From Microcaldota archaeon (GTDB lineage Archaea > Micrarchaeota > Micrarchaeia > Norongarragalinales > SBBD01), in contig JAHJQN010000003.1 in assembly GCA_018819225.1 (NCBI GenBank), positions 204,310 to 268,309 on the forward strand: a DNA stretch of 64,000 nucleotides. The letters are read 5' to 3'. Below are positions 47,921-56,298 of this stretch, one piece after another. How positions within the stretch are numbered: position 1 is the stretch's first letter; the number at the start of each line of letters is the position of its first letter. The translations under genes were made by a program, and so were the position numbers. The notes under the pieces are model-generated. The model was not told the origin of the DNA. It saw only the letters and a list, made by a program, of their open reading frames with translations, and did no database searches.

Positions 47921-50004
47921 CTGTTTTTCTTCTTTCCAACCGGCTTCAACGGTTTTTTTACAGGAGCCATCGATTTCTGCCCCCATGACGCCTTGCTTTC
48001 GCAGTTAGGGAGCAAGCACATCTCGAACGGCCGTTTGCCTTTCCGAACCACTTTAATGACCGGGGTCTTGCAGAATAAACAGGCCTTGTTCGTCGCCAAC
48101 ACGGAACTGTTTTTCGGCAGTGAAAACGTGGTTTTGCATTCCGGATATTTGTTGCACGCTGCAAAAAAACCGAATTTCGATTTCTTGATGACGAGTTTGC
48201 CTTCCGCGCATTTCGTGCACGCCCCCAATACGCGCTCGTCGCGACGGAACGCCACCAAACCTTTGGATAACTCCGCGCCGATCGCCGCTTCCTTCGAACG
48301 AAACTCGTTGAGAATCAGGGTCAACGCCTCCCGGCCTTCATCAATCACGTGTTGTTGTGCGACGCGGCCTTCTTGAATGGTTTCCATTTGCTTTTCAAAC
48401 TTGCGCGTCAACTGCTCGCTCAAAATTTCGGGAACATGGGTTTGAAGCGCCTCGAATACCGACAAACCGAACGCCGTGACTTGAATGCTTTTGCGGTTCG
48501 TGAGATAGTTGCGGTTGAATAGCGTATCGATGACCGCGGACCGCGTGCTTTTCGTGCCGATCTTGTGTTTCTCGAGCTCCTTGACGACACTCGCGGGAGT
48601 GAATCGTTTCGGCGGTTTCGTCTCTTTTTGTTCCTCCCACACGCTCTGTACAGCGAGGCGCTCCCCCTCCTTAAACGACGGGAGGATATTTTCTTCTAAC
48701 GGAGCGTACGGGGCATAAAAGGCCGTCCACCCCGGAGAAAGCGTGCGGATACCGGAAGCCAAAAACAATTGCGTGGCAACGGTCAAATGCACTTTCGCAC
48801 TCTCACGTTCCGCAGGAGGAGCAAAGCACGCGAGAAAGCGTTTAACCACCAAATCAAACAGTTTCTGTTCCTCCACACCGAGTTTGTGGACTTGGAGACC
48901 CGTAGGATAAATGGCGACGTGAGCGGAATCGGATTTGCTGCCCTCTCGCGGTACGAAACGTTTGCCATCAATGAGTTGTTGCGCTAACGCGGAATACGAG
49001 CGATGTTGTTTCAGTAAATTCAAGATTTTCGGCAAACCCAGTTTAGTGGGCAGTTTCTGTGAAGCCGTTCTCGGGTAACTGATCAAGGCCGCTTCATACA
49101 AATTCTGCGCCACCTCGAGTGTTCGGGACGGCGGCATACTGAAACAGCGATACGCTTCCACCTGCAACGTCGTTAAATCAAAGGGAACGGGAGAAGGTTG
49201 CGGGAATCGCTTGACCTCCAGCTTCGCAATGACGCCTTCCGTTTGCAAATGGCACTCCGCCAAAATTTTTTTGGAAATCGCGTGATCGAAAAAGCGTTGT
49301 TTCTCGTGCACAAACACGATCTCCTTGGCTTTCGCGAAAACCTGCCAATAGACTTGCGATTGAAACCCTTGAATTTCCTTCTCGCGCCGAGATAAAAGCG
49401 CGAGCGTGGGTCCTTGCACGCGACCAATGCTCAAGACTTTGAACGCCCCCGCTTTTTTCAGGGACGACATGAGGGCTCGACTCACGTTGATACCCCAATA
49501 CCAGTCCAGGGTGTGGCGGGCTTCCCCCGCTTGAATGGATGGCGTGTCCAACGGACCCGCTTGTTCGAAAGCCTCTTGCAATTCCGACGGCATCAAGGAA
49601 GAAAACAGCATGCGTTTCGCCTTCTTATTCGGAGCGAGGAAGCGAATCACATTACCCGCAATGAGACTCCCTTCCACGTCGTAGTCGCATGCGCTATAAA
49701 CTTCATCCACTTGCTTGGATAACTGGCTTAACACGTTCACGTATTTTCGCGTGTACGCGCTCTCCTTGCGTTTGAATGCAGGCACCCAGTGAATGTCGAA
49801 CGAAGGGTAACCCGGCGACTTGGTTTTTTCCGCGAGCGAGTACACGTGTCCGACGGCTGGAGCGACATAGATGTGCCGTCCCTCCCGATCGAATTCAAAG
49901 TAGGAAACGCCCTGCACCACTGTTTTTTTCGGGCTCGAACTCAATGCGAGGGCCATCTGTTGAGCGACTCGCGGCTTCTCCGTAATGATGAGCATTCGCG
50001 TCAT
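47917..50004 (-). CDS. topA: DNA topoisomerase I (type IA)
   Basis: Relaxes negative supercoils. TOPRIM starts at once (MLIITEKPRVAQQMALAL) with the acidic metal motif SACDYDVEGSLIAGNVIRF; the active-site Tyr is in ALISYPRTASQKLP; RHTLDWYWGINVSRALM and IGRVQGPTLALLSRREKEI are core blocks. Two C-terminal zinc fingers: CTKCAEGKLV...CNKYPEC and CLFCKTPVI...CLLPNC. No helicase domain, so it is not reverse gyrase. ATG 50004 is preferred to TTG 50016: TATA box ATTTATAAG (50030-50038) puts initiation there. Confidence 0.94.
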   Translation of the reverse strand: MTRMLIITEKPRVAQQMALALSSSPKKTVVQGVSYFEFDREGRHIYVAPAVGHVYSLAEKTKSPGYPSFDIHWVPAFKRKESAYTRKYVNVLSQLSKQVDEVYSACDYDVEGSLIAGNVIRFLAPNKKAKRMLFSSLMPSELQEAFEQAGPLDTPSIQAGEARHTLDWYWGINVSRALMSSLKKAGAFKVLSIGRVQGPTLALLSRREKEIQGFQSQVYWQVFAKAKEIVFVHEKQRFFDHAISKKILAECHLQTEGVIAKLEVKRFPQPSPVPFDLTTLQVEAYRCFSMPPSRTLEVAQNLYEAALISYPRTASQKLPTKLGLPKILNLLKQHRSYSALAQQLIDGKRFVPREGSKSDSAHVAIYPTGLQVHKLGVEEQKLFDLVVKRFLACFAPPAERESAKVHLTVATQLFLASGIRTLSPGWTAFYAPYAPLEENILPSFKEGERLAVQSVWEEQKETKPPKRFTPASVVKELEKHKIGTKSTRSAVIDTLFNRNYLTNRKSIQVTAFGLSVFEALQTHVPEILSEQLTRKFEKQMETIQEGRVAQQHVIDEGREALTLILNEFRSKEAAIGAELSKGLVAFRRDERVLGACTKCAEGKLVIKKSKFGFFAACNKYPECKTTFSLPKNSSVLATNKACLFCKTPVIKVVRKGKRPFEMCLLPNCESKASWGQKSMAPVKKPLKPVGKKKNS

Positions 50005-50105
50005 AAGAGGTAACAACAGCGTCTTCAGGATTTATAAGAAGGAGGGGTGCTGCAGATTCGGAGCAAGAAAAGCGATTATTAAAAAGAATCCGCATAAAAT
50101 GGCAT

Positions 50106-50951
50106 ATGCCTAAATTATTCCTTCCATACCTGGAAGTGGCCGGAACCCAAAAAAGTGGGGTGGAAAAATTACTTGAACGTACGGTCCCTAAAGACATTCT
50201 GGCACGGCATCGCGAGCGATTATTCGGTACGCGCTACCCCATATTCCGAATCGCGATACGGCATCCAGCGGACATGCAATTGGGGGATTTCGAGCCCTTT
50301 CATCGCGCGATTTCTCACAGTCTTCAACAAGTCCAAGCCCGCCTCCAATACCCTCAAGAAGAGTTAGAGGTAGGCATTAAAGGCGGATTTAATATTCAAT
50401 CGCCGTATGGCGGCACACGATATGAAATCCTCCTTCCAGTGATGAGACAACGTCGCGTGCGCGACCTCGTCCTTGAAGTCCGTAAGGAATTGAAAAAAAC
50501 GATCGCCTATCAAGCACTAAGAAAAAAATACGTTTTAACGCCCGCCCAAAAAAGAAAAGCCGCAAACGAACATTTGAGTCCGATGCCCCCATGGGAATTG
50601 CGGATCAAAGACTATGAAGGACGCCCCCATGTCGTCATGGGACATCCTACACACCTAGAACCGGAAGAACGCGAGGCGTTAGGGAAAGCCTTTGTGACCA
50701 TGATTCAAACCGCGCTCCGTCAGCACGACGTATACACCCCACCCTCCTGGAAACCCAAGGCACTGGAAACGTTTCGTTCCATTCGACGCGGTCGCGAAAT
50801 TCGGGTAGGGGCCGCAGTTCCTTTACCCGACGGTATATTAGGCGGCCGAAATCGAGAACGCCGTGACGATGTGTTGGATACACTGGATGCGTTCATAATG
50901 GCATCGGATACGATGGTTCGCCTGCGGGAAAAGTACAAAGATCAAGACTGA
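50106..50951 (+). CDS. Hypothetical protein, 281 aa
   Basis: Not recognised. The protein is mixed alpha/beta with Pro- and Arg-rich stretches (TRYPIFRIAIRHPADMQLGDFEPFHRAISHSLQQVQARLQYPQEELEVGIKGGFNIQSPYGGTRYEILLPVM), a helical middle and a C-terminal region with two D/R-rich helices (RDDVLDTLDAFIMASDTMVRLREKYKDQD). A TATA-like ATTATTAAAA box near 50079-50087 gives a leaderless start at 50106. Base composition is slightly more AT-rich than its neighbours, as is that of other orphan genes here. Confidence 0.6.
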   Translation: MPKLFLPYLEVAGTQKSGVEKLLERTVPKDILARHRERLFGTRYPIFRIAIRHPADMQLGDFEPFHRAISHSLQQVQARLQYPQEELEVGIKGGFNIQSPYGGTRYEILLPVMRQRRVRDLVLEVRKELKKTIAYQALRKKYVLTPAQKRKAANEHLSPMPPWELRIKDYEGRPHVVMGHPTHLEPEEREALGKAFVTMIQTALRQHDVYTPPSWKPKALETFRSIRRGREIRVGAAVPLPDGILGGRNRERRDDVLDTLDAFIMASDTMVRLREKYKDQD

Positions 50952-50955
50952 CAAT

Positions 50956-51684
50956 CTATTTCAACAGCGTATACTTGCTGAGATAGATCTGCGTCTTCAG
51001 TACCTCAAGAAACGGAAGGACGAGAAGCGCGTTGACGATCACGGCAAGAAAACGGGCGATGCGGAAATCGGCAAATAACAGGAAAAAGAAGGAGACAAAC
51101 AGAACGAGAAAACAAGCGATGGCGAGAAACGCAATCAAATACGGGAACTTGAGGAAGCTCAACGACAGGCTGCGCCGAATGCTCGCACTCAAACCCGATT
51201 CCTCGATCACCATGGCTTGCGGGGCAAACAATATGGCGAGCGACAACAGCAATGAAAACAAGAGGCCGAAACTGGATGCCAACCCCGTATCGTACAAGAA
51301 CAAGTTGGCGATAAACGACAACACGAATACGGATAAGAAGAGCGTGAAGAGTTGCAGCGTATGCACCTCGATTTTTTCCTTCTCGTAGTGCGTCAGACGA
51401 ATCAAGGTCCGCTGGCTTTTAATGATGAGATTGATCCCCACCAACGCAAACGAAAATAACGCCAACGAAATCAAGAACACGCCCACAACAAACCCCGCCT
51501 CCAGGGACGAAAGATCGGTTCCAATGCTGCCATAACGGAGGAAAATGCCCCCCAACGAAATAAAATTGGGAAGCAGCAAGGACAGAGGGAACATGATGGC
51601 GAACGGTAAACTGAAGAACGAAATCAGCCTCCAATTCCTTCGGTACGATTGAAACGCATGCTGTAAAACGACGGTAAACGACAT
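50956..51684 (-). CDS. Polytopic membrane protein, about 242 aa
   Basis: About six membrane helices (LISFFSLPFAIMFPLSLLL; VVGVFLISLALFSFALVGINLII; LFTLFLSVFVLSFIANLFL; FGLLFSLLLSLAILFAPQAMVI; YLIAFLAIACFLVLFVSFFFLLF; FLAVIVNALLVLPFLEVLKTQIYL). The pattern FAPQAMVIEESGLSASIRRSLSLSFLKFPYLIAF resembles the glycerophosphodiester-phosphodiesterase membrane-domain/DUF4013-like families. Function unknown. ATG 51684 has GAGGG upstream; the long open extension beyond it lies antisense to the AK6-like gene and is discarded. Confidence 0.7.
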   Translation of the reverse strand: MSFTVVLQHAFQSYRRNWRLISFFSLPFAIMFPLSLLLPNFISLGGIFLRYGSIGTDLSSLEAGFVVGVFLISLALFSFALVGINLIIKSQRTLIRLTHYEKEKIEVHTLQLFTLFLSVFVLSFIANLFLYDTGLASSFGLLFSLLLSLAILFAPQAMVIEESGLSASIRRSLSLSFLKFPYLIAFLAIACFLVLFVSFFFLLFADFRIARFLAVIVNALLVLPFLEVLKTQIYLSKYTLLK

Positions 51685-51717
51685 ATTCGTCCCTCTGAAG
51701 AAAGGGGGCTTTACAAC

Positions 51718-51727
51718 CTTAAAAAAC
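51718..51727. promoter_or_regulatory. Shared TATA-like box for divergent genes at 51684 and 51748
   Basis: CTTAAAAAAC lies 21 nt before the rightward ATG (51748) and 34 nt before the leftward ATG (51684), the only AT box in the 63-bp gap. Confidence 0.45.
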
Positions 51728-51747
51728 TTGCGATACCCAAACTCTGC

Positions 51748-52266
51748 ATGCGACTCATTGTAACCGGCACGCCGGGCGTGGGAAAAACGAGTCTGTCGAA
51801 ACAAATCGCTGCGCGGTTGGCCATTCCGTTCATTTCCGTGAACGCGTTCGTCCAACGAAAGTCCATGGGGCGGCGGGAAGGCTTGGAACGCGTCGTGGAC
51901 CCGAAAACGCTCGAACGAGCCCTCCGAAAAGAACTCAAAGGAAAAAAGGCGTTCGTGCTGGACGGACATCTGGCCTGCGAAATCACGATTCCGTGCGATG
52001 CCGTACTCGTCATGCGCTGCCATCCCCGACGGCTCAACAAACGCTTGAAGAAACGAGGGTACTCGAAGAAAAAAATCGAGGACAACCTGTACTCCGAGGC
52101 GCTGGACTACTGTCTCGTGCGAGCCGAAACGCATTACGAAAGAAAAAAAGTCGTCCAATTGGACGCCTCCACCCGCGTATCCGTTGAAGCCGCATTAAAA
52201 CAATTGAAGCACCGGAAGCCGTTAATCATTCGATGGCTTCCCGAATTCTTATCCGATTTGAGTTGA
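51748..52266 (+). CDS. AK6/Fap7-like adenylate kinase
   Basis: Adenylate kinase isoenzyme 6 family (yeast Fap7, human hCINAP), an NMP-kinase/ATPase involved in small-subunit ribosome maturation. P-loop GTPGVGKTSLSKQIA is at residues 7-21, the NMP region has VLDGHLACEI (family DSHL-like), and RCHPRRLNKRLKKRGYSKKKIEDNLYSEALDYCLVRAE carries the lid Arg residues. 172 aa, normal. Leaderless from the shared TATA-like box. Confidence 0.88.
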   Translation: MRLIVTGTPGVGKTSLSKQIAARLAIPFISVNAFVQRKSMGRREGLERVVDPKTLERALRKELKGKKAFVLDGHLACEITIPCDAVLVMRCHPRRLNKRLKKRGYSKKKIEDNLYSEALDYCLVRAETHYERKKVVQLDASTRVSVEAALKQLKHRKPLIIRWLPEFLSDLS

Positions 52267-52316
52267 GCGAACGGGAATAAACGGATTTCAACGAGACCAC
52301 GACGGTAAGTAAGGAT

Positions 52317-52324
52317 TTATAAAG
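52317..52324 (+). promoter_or_regulatory. TATA box of the acidic mini-protein gene
   Basis: TTTATAAA predicts initiation near 52348, giving a ~32-nt leader that contains the GGGAGGTGG ribosome-binding element. Confidence 0.55.
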
Positions 52325-52379
52325 CTTCATGGGTAGTAAATGCAGCTTTTAACTCCATGTGCGAGGGAGGTGGAATACC

Positions 52380-52487
52380 ATGCCGAAGCGACGCAAACGG
52401 CACGAAGAAGACGATTTTGACGAAGAAGAAGATTGGGAAGAAGACGAAGATTGGGATACGGAAGACTTGGACGATGACGACGATTAA
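52380..52487 (+). CDS. Very acidic 35-aa protein
   Basis: ATG 52380 to TAA 52485-52487. GGGAGGTGG (52365-52373) is one of the strongest Shine-Dalgarno elements in the window and stands 6-7 nt before the ATG; a TATA box precedes it and a T-rich tract (52498-52525) follows, so this is a full transcription unit. The product starts MPKRRKRHEE and is then almost all Asp/Glu with three Trp or Phe, ending DDDDD. Such tails mimic nucleic acid or bind basic proteins; the exact role is unknown. The polar, repetitive composition makes a chance ORF possible but the strong signals argue against it. Confidence 0.65.
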   Translation: MPKRRKRHEEDDFDEEEDWEEDEDWDTEDLDDDDD

Positions 52488-52549
52488 TTTCCAACCCGCT
52501 TTCTTTCCTTTTTGCTTCCTTTTTTAAACTCAAGGTTCTTGCTAGGTGC

Positions 52550-53074
52550 ATGCCCACGCTCACGCTCCCGAAGCGTTTGAGACCCGTGTTGAAGAAACCG
52601 TTTGGCACCCTATTTTCAACCCGGAAAGCCCTTGAAAATCTCCGCCGGGAGAAACGCATTATAGCCGTCGGGGACATCGCGACTCTTCACCTCCTATCCA
52701 AAGGCATCCCACCCTGGATCGCATTCGTCGACTATCATTACCGTCGCCGCCCGCTCTCCCGCACCCAACGAAAACGGCTATCGCGATGGAAGGCCCGCAC
52801 ATGGCGGCTCACGAATCCGGCGGGCACCTTATCCGAAAACGCCTTCCGGTTAACAAAAAAACTCCTCGCACTACGCCACCAACGACACGTCGTCGAGGTG
52901 CGCGGAGAAGAAGACTTGCTCGTAATACCCGCCGCACTCCAAGCGAAAAAGGATACCGTTATTTACTACGGACAACCCGGACGAGGAGGAGTGGTGATGC
53001 GGGCTACAAAAACCGTGAAAGCCAGAATTCGTCGCGTATTCCGGGGTTTTATTCAAGGAAAGGGGAGCCGATGA
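52550..53074 (+). CDS. GTP-dependent dephospho-CoA kinase (DUF359)
   Basis: Last step of archaeal CoA synthesis: phosphorylates dephospho-CoA with GTP. 174 aa. Family blocks are complete: KKPFGTLFS, RIIAVGDIATLHLLSKGIPPWIAFVDYHYRRRPL (the VGD and D-x-x-x-x-R positions), NPAGTLSENAF, VRGEEDLLVIPAALQA and DTVIYYGQPGRGGVV. ATG at 52550 follows TATA box TTTTTAAA (52520-52528). Its stop overlaps the ATG of the beta-CASP gene (ATGA). Confidence 0.92.
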   Translation: MPTLTLPKRLRPVLKKPFGTLFSTRKALENLRREKRIIAVGDIATLHLLSKGIPPWIAFVDYHYRRRPLSRTQRKRLSRWKARTWRLTNPAGTLSENAFRLTKKLLALRHQRHVVEVRGEEDLLVIPAALQAKKDTVIYYGQPGRGGVVMRATKTVKARIRRVFRGFIQGKGSR

Positions 53075-54336
53075 AAATCCATTTTCTCGGAGGCGCATAC
53101 GAGGTCGGCAAGAGCGCGTTCATGGTGGAAACGCGGGACGTAAACGTGTTGCTGGATTGCGGCGTCAAAATCAACCACCGCACCGAATTTCCGTTGATGC
53201 ATAAAGCGAAGCGACCTCACGCGATTGCCTTAAGCCATGCCCACCTCGACCACTCCGGATACATTCCCGCGTTATTCAAGAGAAACACCGCTCCCATCTT
53301 ATGCACGTTTCCCACGATACCGCTCGTCCAACTCCTGCTGGAGGACACGCTGAAGATTAACGAATACAACCGAGAAACCCCGTACTTTTCCCGCGCCCAA
53401 CTCCGCAAAATGTTACATTACTTTCGACCGCTATCCTACCACCAGCCGTACGCGTTTCACGACGGAAGCGAAATCCAGTTATCCGATGCGGGCCATATTC
53501 TCGGAAGCGCGCAAATTGAATTCAAGAGCCGCGAAGGCCGAGTATGGTACACGGGAGACTTGAATACCGTGGACAGCGTCTTGCACTCCGCTGCGGCCAT
53601 GCCAAAGGAATCCTGCGAAACACTCATTACGGAAAGCACGTACGGTGGACGCGGACATCCGAACCGGAAAAAACTCGAGAAAACATTCTGCAATGAAATC
53701 CGGAGGGCGCGCGACGACGGATTCGTGGTCTTGATTCCCGCGTTTGCCATCGGCCGCACGCAAGAACTCGTTCAAATGTTGTACGCGAACGGCTTAGCGG
53801 ATTACGTGTACGCGGACGGCATGGGCACCAAGGCCAACGAAATCTCTGCGGAATTCCCGTCGTATTTACGAGATGGAAAAGAGTTCGCCAAGGCCTATCA
53901 ACGCATCCACACCATCAAAACCAAAATCGAACGAAAACGAATCTTGAAAAGAGGGAACATCATTCTGGCGACCGCCGGAATGCTGGAAGGCGGGCCGATG
54001 GTGAGTCATATAGAAAACGTCTTGCGAACGGGAATGAAAGCCAAGCTATTACTGACCGGATTTCAAGCCACGGGAACGAACGGACGATTACTGATGGAAG
54101 AAGGCCAAGTGCGTTTGAACGGCCAGACCATGAAATGGCCGTTTGAAGTGCAATTCTACGATTTTAGCGCGCACACCGATCAAGCCGGACTCGTGCGTCA
54201 TGTGAAGAAAGCGAACCCCGAAAAAGTCTTTTGCGTGCACGGAGACCCCGATCAGCTGGAAGAATTCGTGCAAACGTTGAAGGAAGAAGGATTCAATGCG
54301 TACGCGCCAAAGAACGGCGAGCGGATATCCGTGTGA
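53071..54336 (+). CDS. Beta-CASP metallo-beta-lactamase ribonuclease (aCPSF2-like)
   Basis: 421 aa, no KH domains, so it belongs to the aCPSF2-like group, an RNA endo/5'-exonuclease family. Begins MKIHFLGGAYEVGKSAFMVET; catalytic LSHAHLDHSGYIP at about residue 52-64; DAGHILGSAQIEF; YTGDLNTVDSVL; ESTYGGRGHP; beta-CASP FAIGRTQELVQML, ATAGMLEGGPMVSHIE, then FSAHTDQ and CVHGD for the last metal His residues. ATG 53071 is set by the ATGA overlap with the dephospho-CoA kinase stop and by homology. FttA at 21687 is its larger paralogue. Confidence 0.92.
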   Translation: MKIHFLGGAYEVGKSAFMVETRDVNVLLDCGVKINHRTEFPLMHKAKRPHAIALSHAHLDHSGYIPALFKRNTAPILCTFPTIPLVQLLLEDTLKINEYNRETPYFSRAQLRKMLHYFRPLSYHQPYAFHDGSEIQLSDAGHILGSAQIEFKSREGRVWYTGDLNTVDSVLHSAAAMPKESCETLITESTYGGRGHPNRKKLEKTFCNEIRRARDDGFVVLIPAFAIGRTQELVQMLYANGLADYVYADGMGTKANEISAEFPSYLRDGKEFAKAYQRIHTIKTKIERKRILKRGNIILATAGMLEGGPMVSHIENVLRTGMKAKLLLTGFQATGTNGRLLMEEGQVRLNGQTMKWPFEVQFYDFSAHTDQAGLVRHVKKANPEKVFCVHGDPDQLEEFVQTLKEEGFNAYAPKNGERISV

Positions 54337-54386
54337 ACGACAAGGGCGAAAAAAGGATTTTGGAATAATGCAGGGCAATAGCAATC

Positions 54387-54394
54387 TATTTAAA
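54387..54394 (+). promoter_or_regulatory. TATA box of 5S rRNA
   Basis: ATTTAAAG ends 24 nt before the predicted 5' end of 5S rRNA (54418). Confidence 0.6.
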
Positions 54395-54417
54395 GCTGAA
54401 TTGGCACGATTAAAGGG

Positions 54418-54531
54418 TCAGCGGTCATAGGCGGGGGGATACACCCAGTCCCATTTCGAATCTGGAAGTTAAGCCCTCGTACGATTCGGACAGTACTGTT
54501 CTGGTGAACGGGAGATCCGAATACCGCTGCA
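54418..54531 (+). rRNA. rrf: 5S ribosomal RNA
   Basis: Helix I is CAGCGGT/ACCGCTG (54419-54425 with 54523-54529). The conserved 5S core ACACCCAGTCCCATTTCGAAT-type block (54450-54472) and GGAAGTTAAGCCCTC (helix III/II) are present. It has its own TATA box, not linked to 16S/23S here. A T-rich stretch follows. Ends are approximate by a few bases. Confidence 0.9.
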
Positions 54532-54627
54532 CTTACTATTTCTCCTTTTTTCGCACGCTATTGTCAACCATTTACTGCGACTTTTGATCGCCCTTTTTGA
54601 AAAGGTCGTCTGAATACCGCTGCACTT
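54519..54627 (+). repeat. Direct repeat of the 5S rRNA 3' end
   Basis: The 16-mer GAATACCGCTGCACTT occurs at 54519-54534 (3' end of 5S) and again at 54612-54627, 93 bp downstream. The second copy lies in a stretch with no gene and is also followed by T-rich DNA. It may be a remnant of a duplicated 5S 3' end or a second processing/termination module. Confidence 0.7.
54537..54552 (+). terminator. T-rich 3' end of 5S rRNA
   Basis: TATTTCTCCTTTTTTCG directly follows the rRNA; such T-runs are sufficient for archaeal RNA polymerase termination. Confidence 0.5.
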
Positions 54628-54821
54628 TCTACGTATTTTCGTTCTCTCTAGTCGAGATGGTTCTTCAAAGAAAGAAGTCGGCAGAACCCCTCTGCCCATG
54701 TAATAACCGAATATTCTTCCAGTCGAAACGCACTTTTTGTCGTCATTAGACGTAGCGAACGCCGTATACATCGAACCCTTTATAAAAATGAGAGGCGAAA
54801 GCAAAACAGAGGGGCTTGTTT
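54628..54821 (+). other. Gap between 5S region and gcvT
   Basis: No ORF. A small hairpin GGCAGA-ACCCC-TCTGCC lies near 54679-54695. TTTATAAA near 54778-54785 is the likely gcv operon promoter, followed by a leader with GAGGGG (54809-54814). I see no glycine-riboswitch-like structure. Confidence 0.5.
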
Positions 54822-55916
54822 GTGGAAGATTCAGCTATTCAACGTACGCCATTCTACGAAATGCATGTGCAGCATCGCGGTCGCATGGTGCCGTTTGCCG
54901 GATGGGAAATGCCCGTACAATACGAAGGCATCAAGGCCGAACACCTCGCCGTAAGACGTTCGGCCGGGCTCTTCGATGTTTCGCACATGGGAGAAGTCGA
55001 TGTCAAAGGACCGCAAGCGACCGCATTCGTTCAAAACCTCATTACCAACAATGTGCACAAGATCGTGCAGAACCAGTGCCTCTATTCCCCCATGTGCTAC
55101 GAGAACGCAGGCATCGTCGATGATTTGCTCGTCTACAAGCACGATAGCGAACACTACATGCTCGTGATCAACGCTTCGAATGTCGAAAAGGATTTTTCGT
55201 GGATGCAAAAAAACAATTCCGTGAACGCGGAGTTGAAGAATATTTCCAACGAGACCGCTCAACTGGCCGTGCAGGGACCTCGCGCGCTAGCCATTCTGCA
55301 AACACTCACTTCCGCGAACTTGGAATCCATTAAAACATTCTGGTTCCAGATGATTGAATTGTCTGGAGTCCGCGTACTCGCATCGCGTACCGGGTATACG
55401 GGAGAAGACGGATTCGAATTGTATTTTCCTCCGGAGCACGCGAAAACGGTTTGGAATGCGATCGTGAACGCCGGAAGTTCCGAGGGCTTGCAGCCCACGG
55501 GACTGGGCGCACGGGATTCGCTGCGTTTGGAAGCCGGACTCATGTTGTACGGAAACGACATCGACGAAAACAGCACGCCATTTGAAGCGCCATTGAAATG
55601 GACCGTTGACTTGAATACCGAGTTTATTGGAAAGAAGGCATTGCAACAGAATCCGCCGAACAAAAAACTCGTGGGATTCGAACTCCTGGAAAAAGCCGTG
55701 GCCCGACACGGAAATCCCGTAGTAATTAACGGGAATGAAGCCGGCGTGGTGACGAGCGGAGGGTATTCGCCGTTACTCGAGAAAAGCATCGGCTTAGCGT
55801 ACGTTCCCGTTGACCACCCCGAAACATTCCAAATCCGAATCCGCAAGGAAAAAGACGTTGAAGCCAAGAAATGCGGTTACCGGTTCTATAAACGAAAGAA
55901 AAAGGAGATCGCATGA
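54822..55916 (+). CDS. gcvT: Glycine cleavage system T protein (aminomethyltransferase)
   Basis: Takes the aminomethyl group from lipoyl-H protein to the C1 carrier (THF or tetrahydromethanopterin-type), releasing ammonia. 364 aa. N-terminal [42 protein letters not shown], central [12 protein letters not shown] and [38 protein letters not shown], and C-terminal barrel end [22 protein letters not shown] are all present. GTG 54822 is chosen because GAGGGG ends 7 nt upstream; the TTG at 54816 is too close. First gene of the operon gcvT-gcvH-gcvPA-gcvPB-lplA. Confidence 0.96.
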   Translation: MEDSAIQRTPFYEMHVQHRGRMVPFAGWEMPVQYEGIKAEHLAVRRSAGLFDVSHMGEVDVKGPQATAFVQNLITNNVHKIVQNQCLYSPMCYENAGIVDDLLVYKHDSEHYMLVINASNVEKDFSWMQKNNSVNAELKNISNETAQLAVQGPRALAILQTLTSANLESIKTFWFQMIELSGVRVLASRTGYTGEDGFELYFPPEHAKTVWNAIVNAGSSEGLQPTGLGARDSLRLEAGLMLYGNDIDENSTPFEAPLKWTVDLNTEFIGKKALQQNPPNKKLVGFELLEKAVARHGNPVVINGNEAGVVTSGGYSPLLEKSIGLAYVPVDHPETFQIRIRKEKDVEAKKCGYRFYKRKKKEIA

Positions 55917-56287
55917 AGTTTACCAAGGAGCACGAGTGGGTGAACGTGGTGGATGGAATGGTAACCGTCGGCATCTCGGACTTCGCGCAAAAAGCGTTGG
56001 GGGACGTGGTATCCGTCGAGTTGCCGAAAGTAGGGAAGACGTTCAAGCAAGGAGAAAGCATGGCCATCGTCGATTCCATGAAAGCCTCCTCGGACGTTTA
56101 CGCGCCCTTGAGCGGTAACATCGCGGAAGTCAACAACGAATTGGTGAACCACGCGCAGTGGGTCAACGAAAGCCCTTACGAAAAAGGATGGATGGTCAAA
56201 ATCAAAATCGCGGATTCCAAGGAAATGGATTCATTAATGGATGAAACCGCTTACAACGAATTCTGTGCAAAGCAACCCGCTCATTGA
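55913..56287 (+). CDS. gcvH: Glycine cleavage system H protein
   Basis: Lipoyl carrier shuttling the aminomethyl group. 124 aa; starts [41 protein letters not shown], with the lipoylated Lys57 in VDSMKASSDVYAPLSG and the helical C-terminus (NPLY-like NESPYEKGWMVKIK). Its ATG overlaps the gcvT stop by 4 nt. It is the presumed substrate of the LplA encoded at the operon end. Confidence 0.96.
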   Translation: MKFTKEHEWVNVVDGMVTVGISDFAQKALGDVVSVELPKVGKTFKQGESMAIVDSMKASSDVYAPLSGNIAEVNNELVNHAQWVNESPYEKGWMVKIKIADSKEMDSLMDETAYNEFCAKQPAH

Positions 56288-56298
56288 GGAGTAGAGAA

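Noticed and set aside
51685..52158. N-terminal extension of the leftward polytopic membrane protein
   Set aside because: Antisense to the AK6-like kinase and not membrane-like; ATG 51684 has a ribosome-binding site and correct TATA spacing.
52786..53070. N-terminal extension of the beta-CASP gene
   Set aside because: It overlaps the dephospho-CoA kinase in another frame; homology and the ATGA overlap place the start at 53071.
54628..54821. Glycine riboswitch before the gcv operon
   Set aside because: No tandem aptamer-like conserved helices; the region looks like an ordinary TATA promoter with a short leader and one small hairpin.
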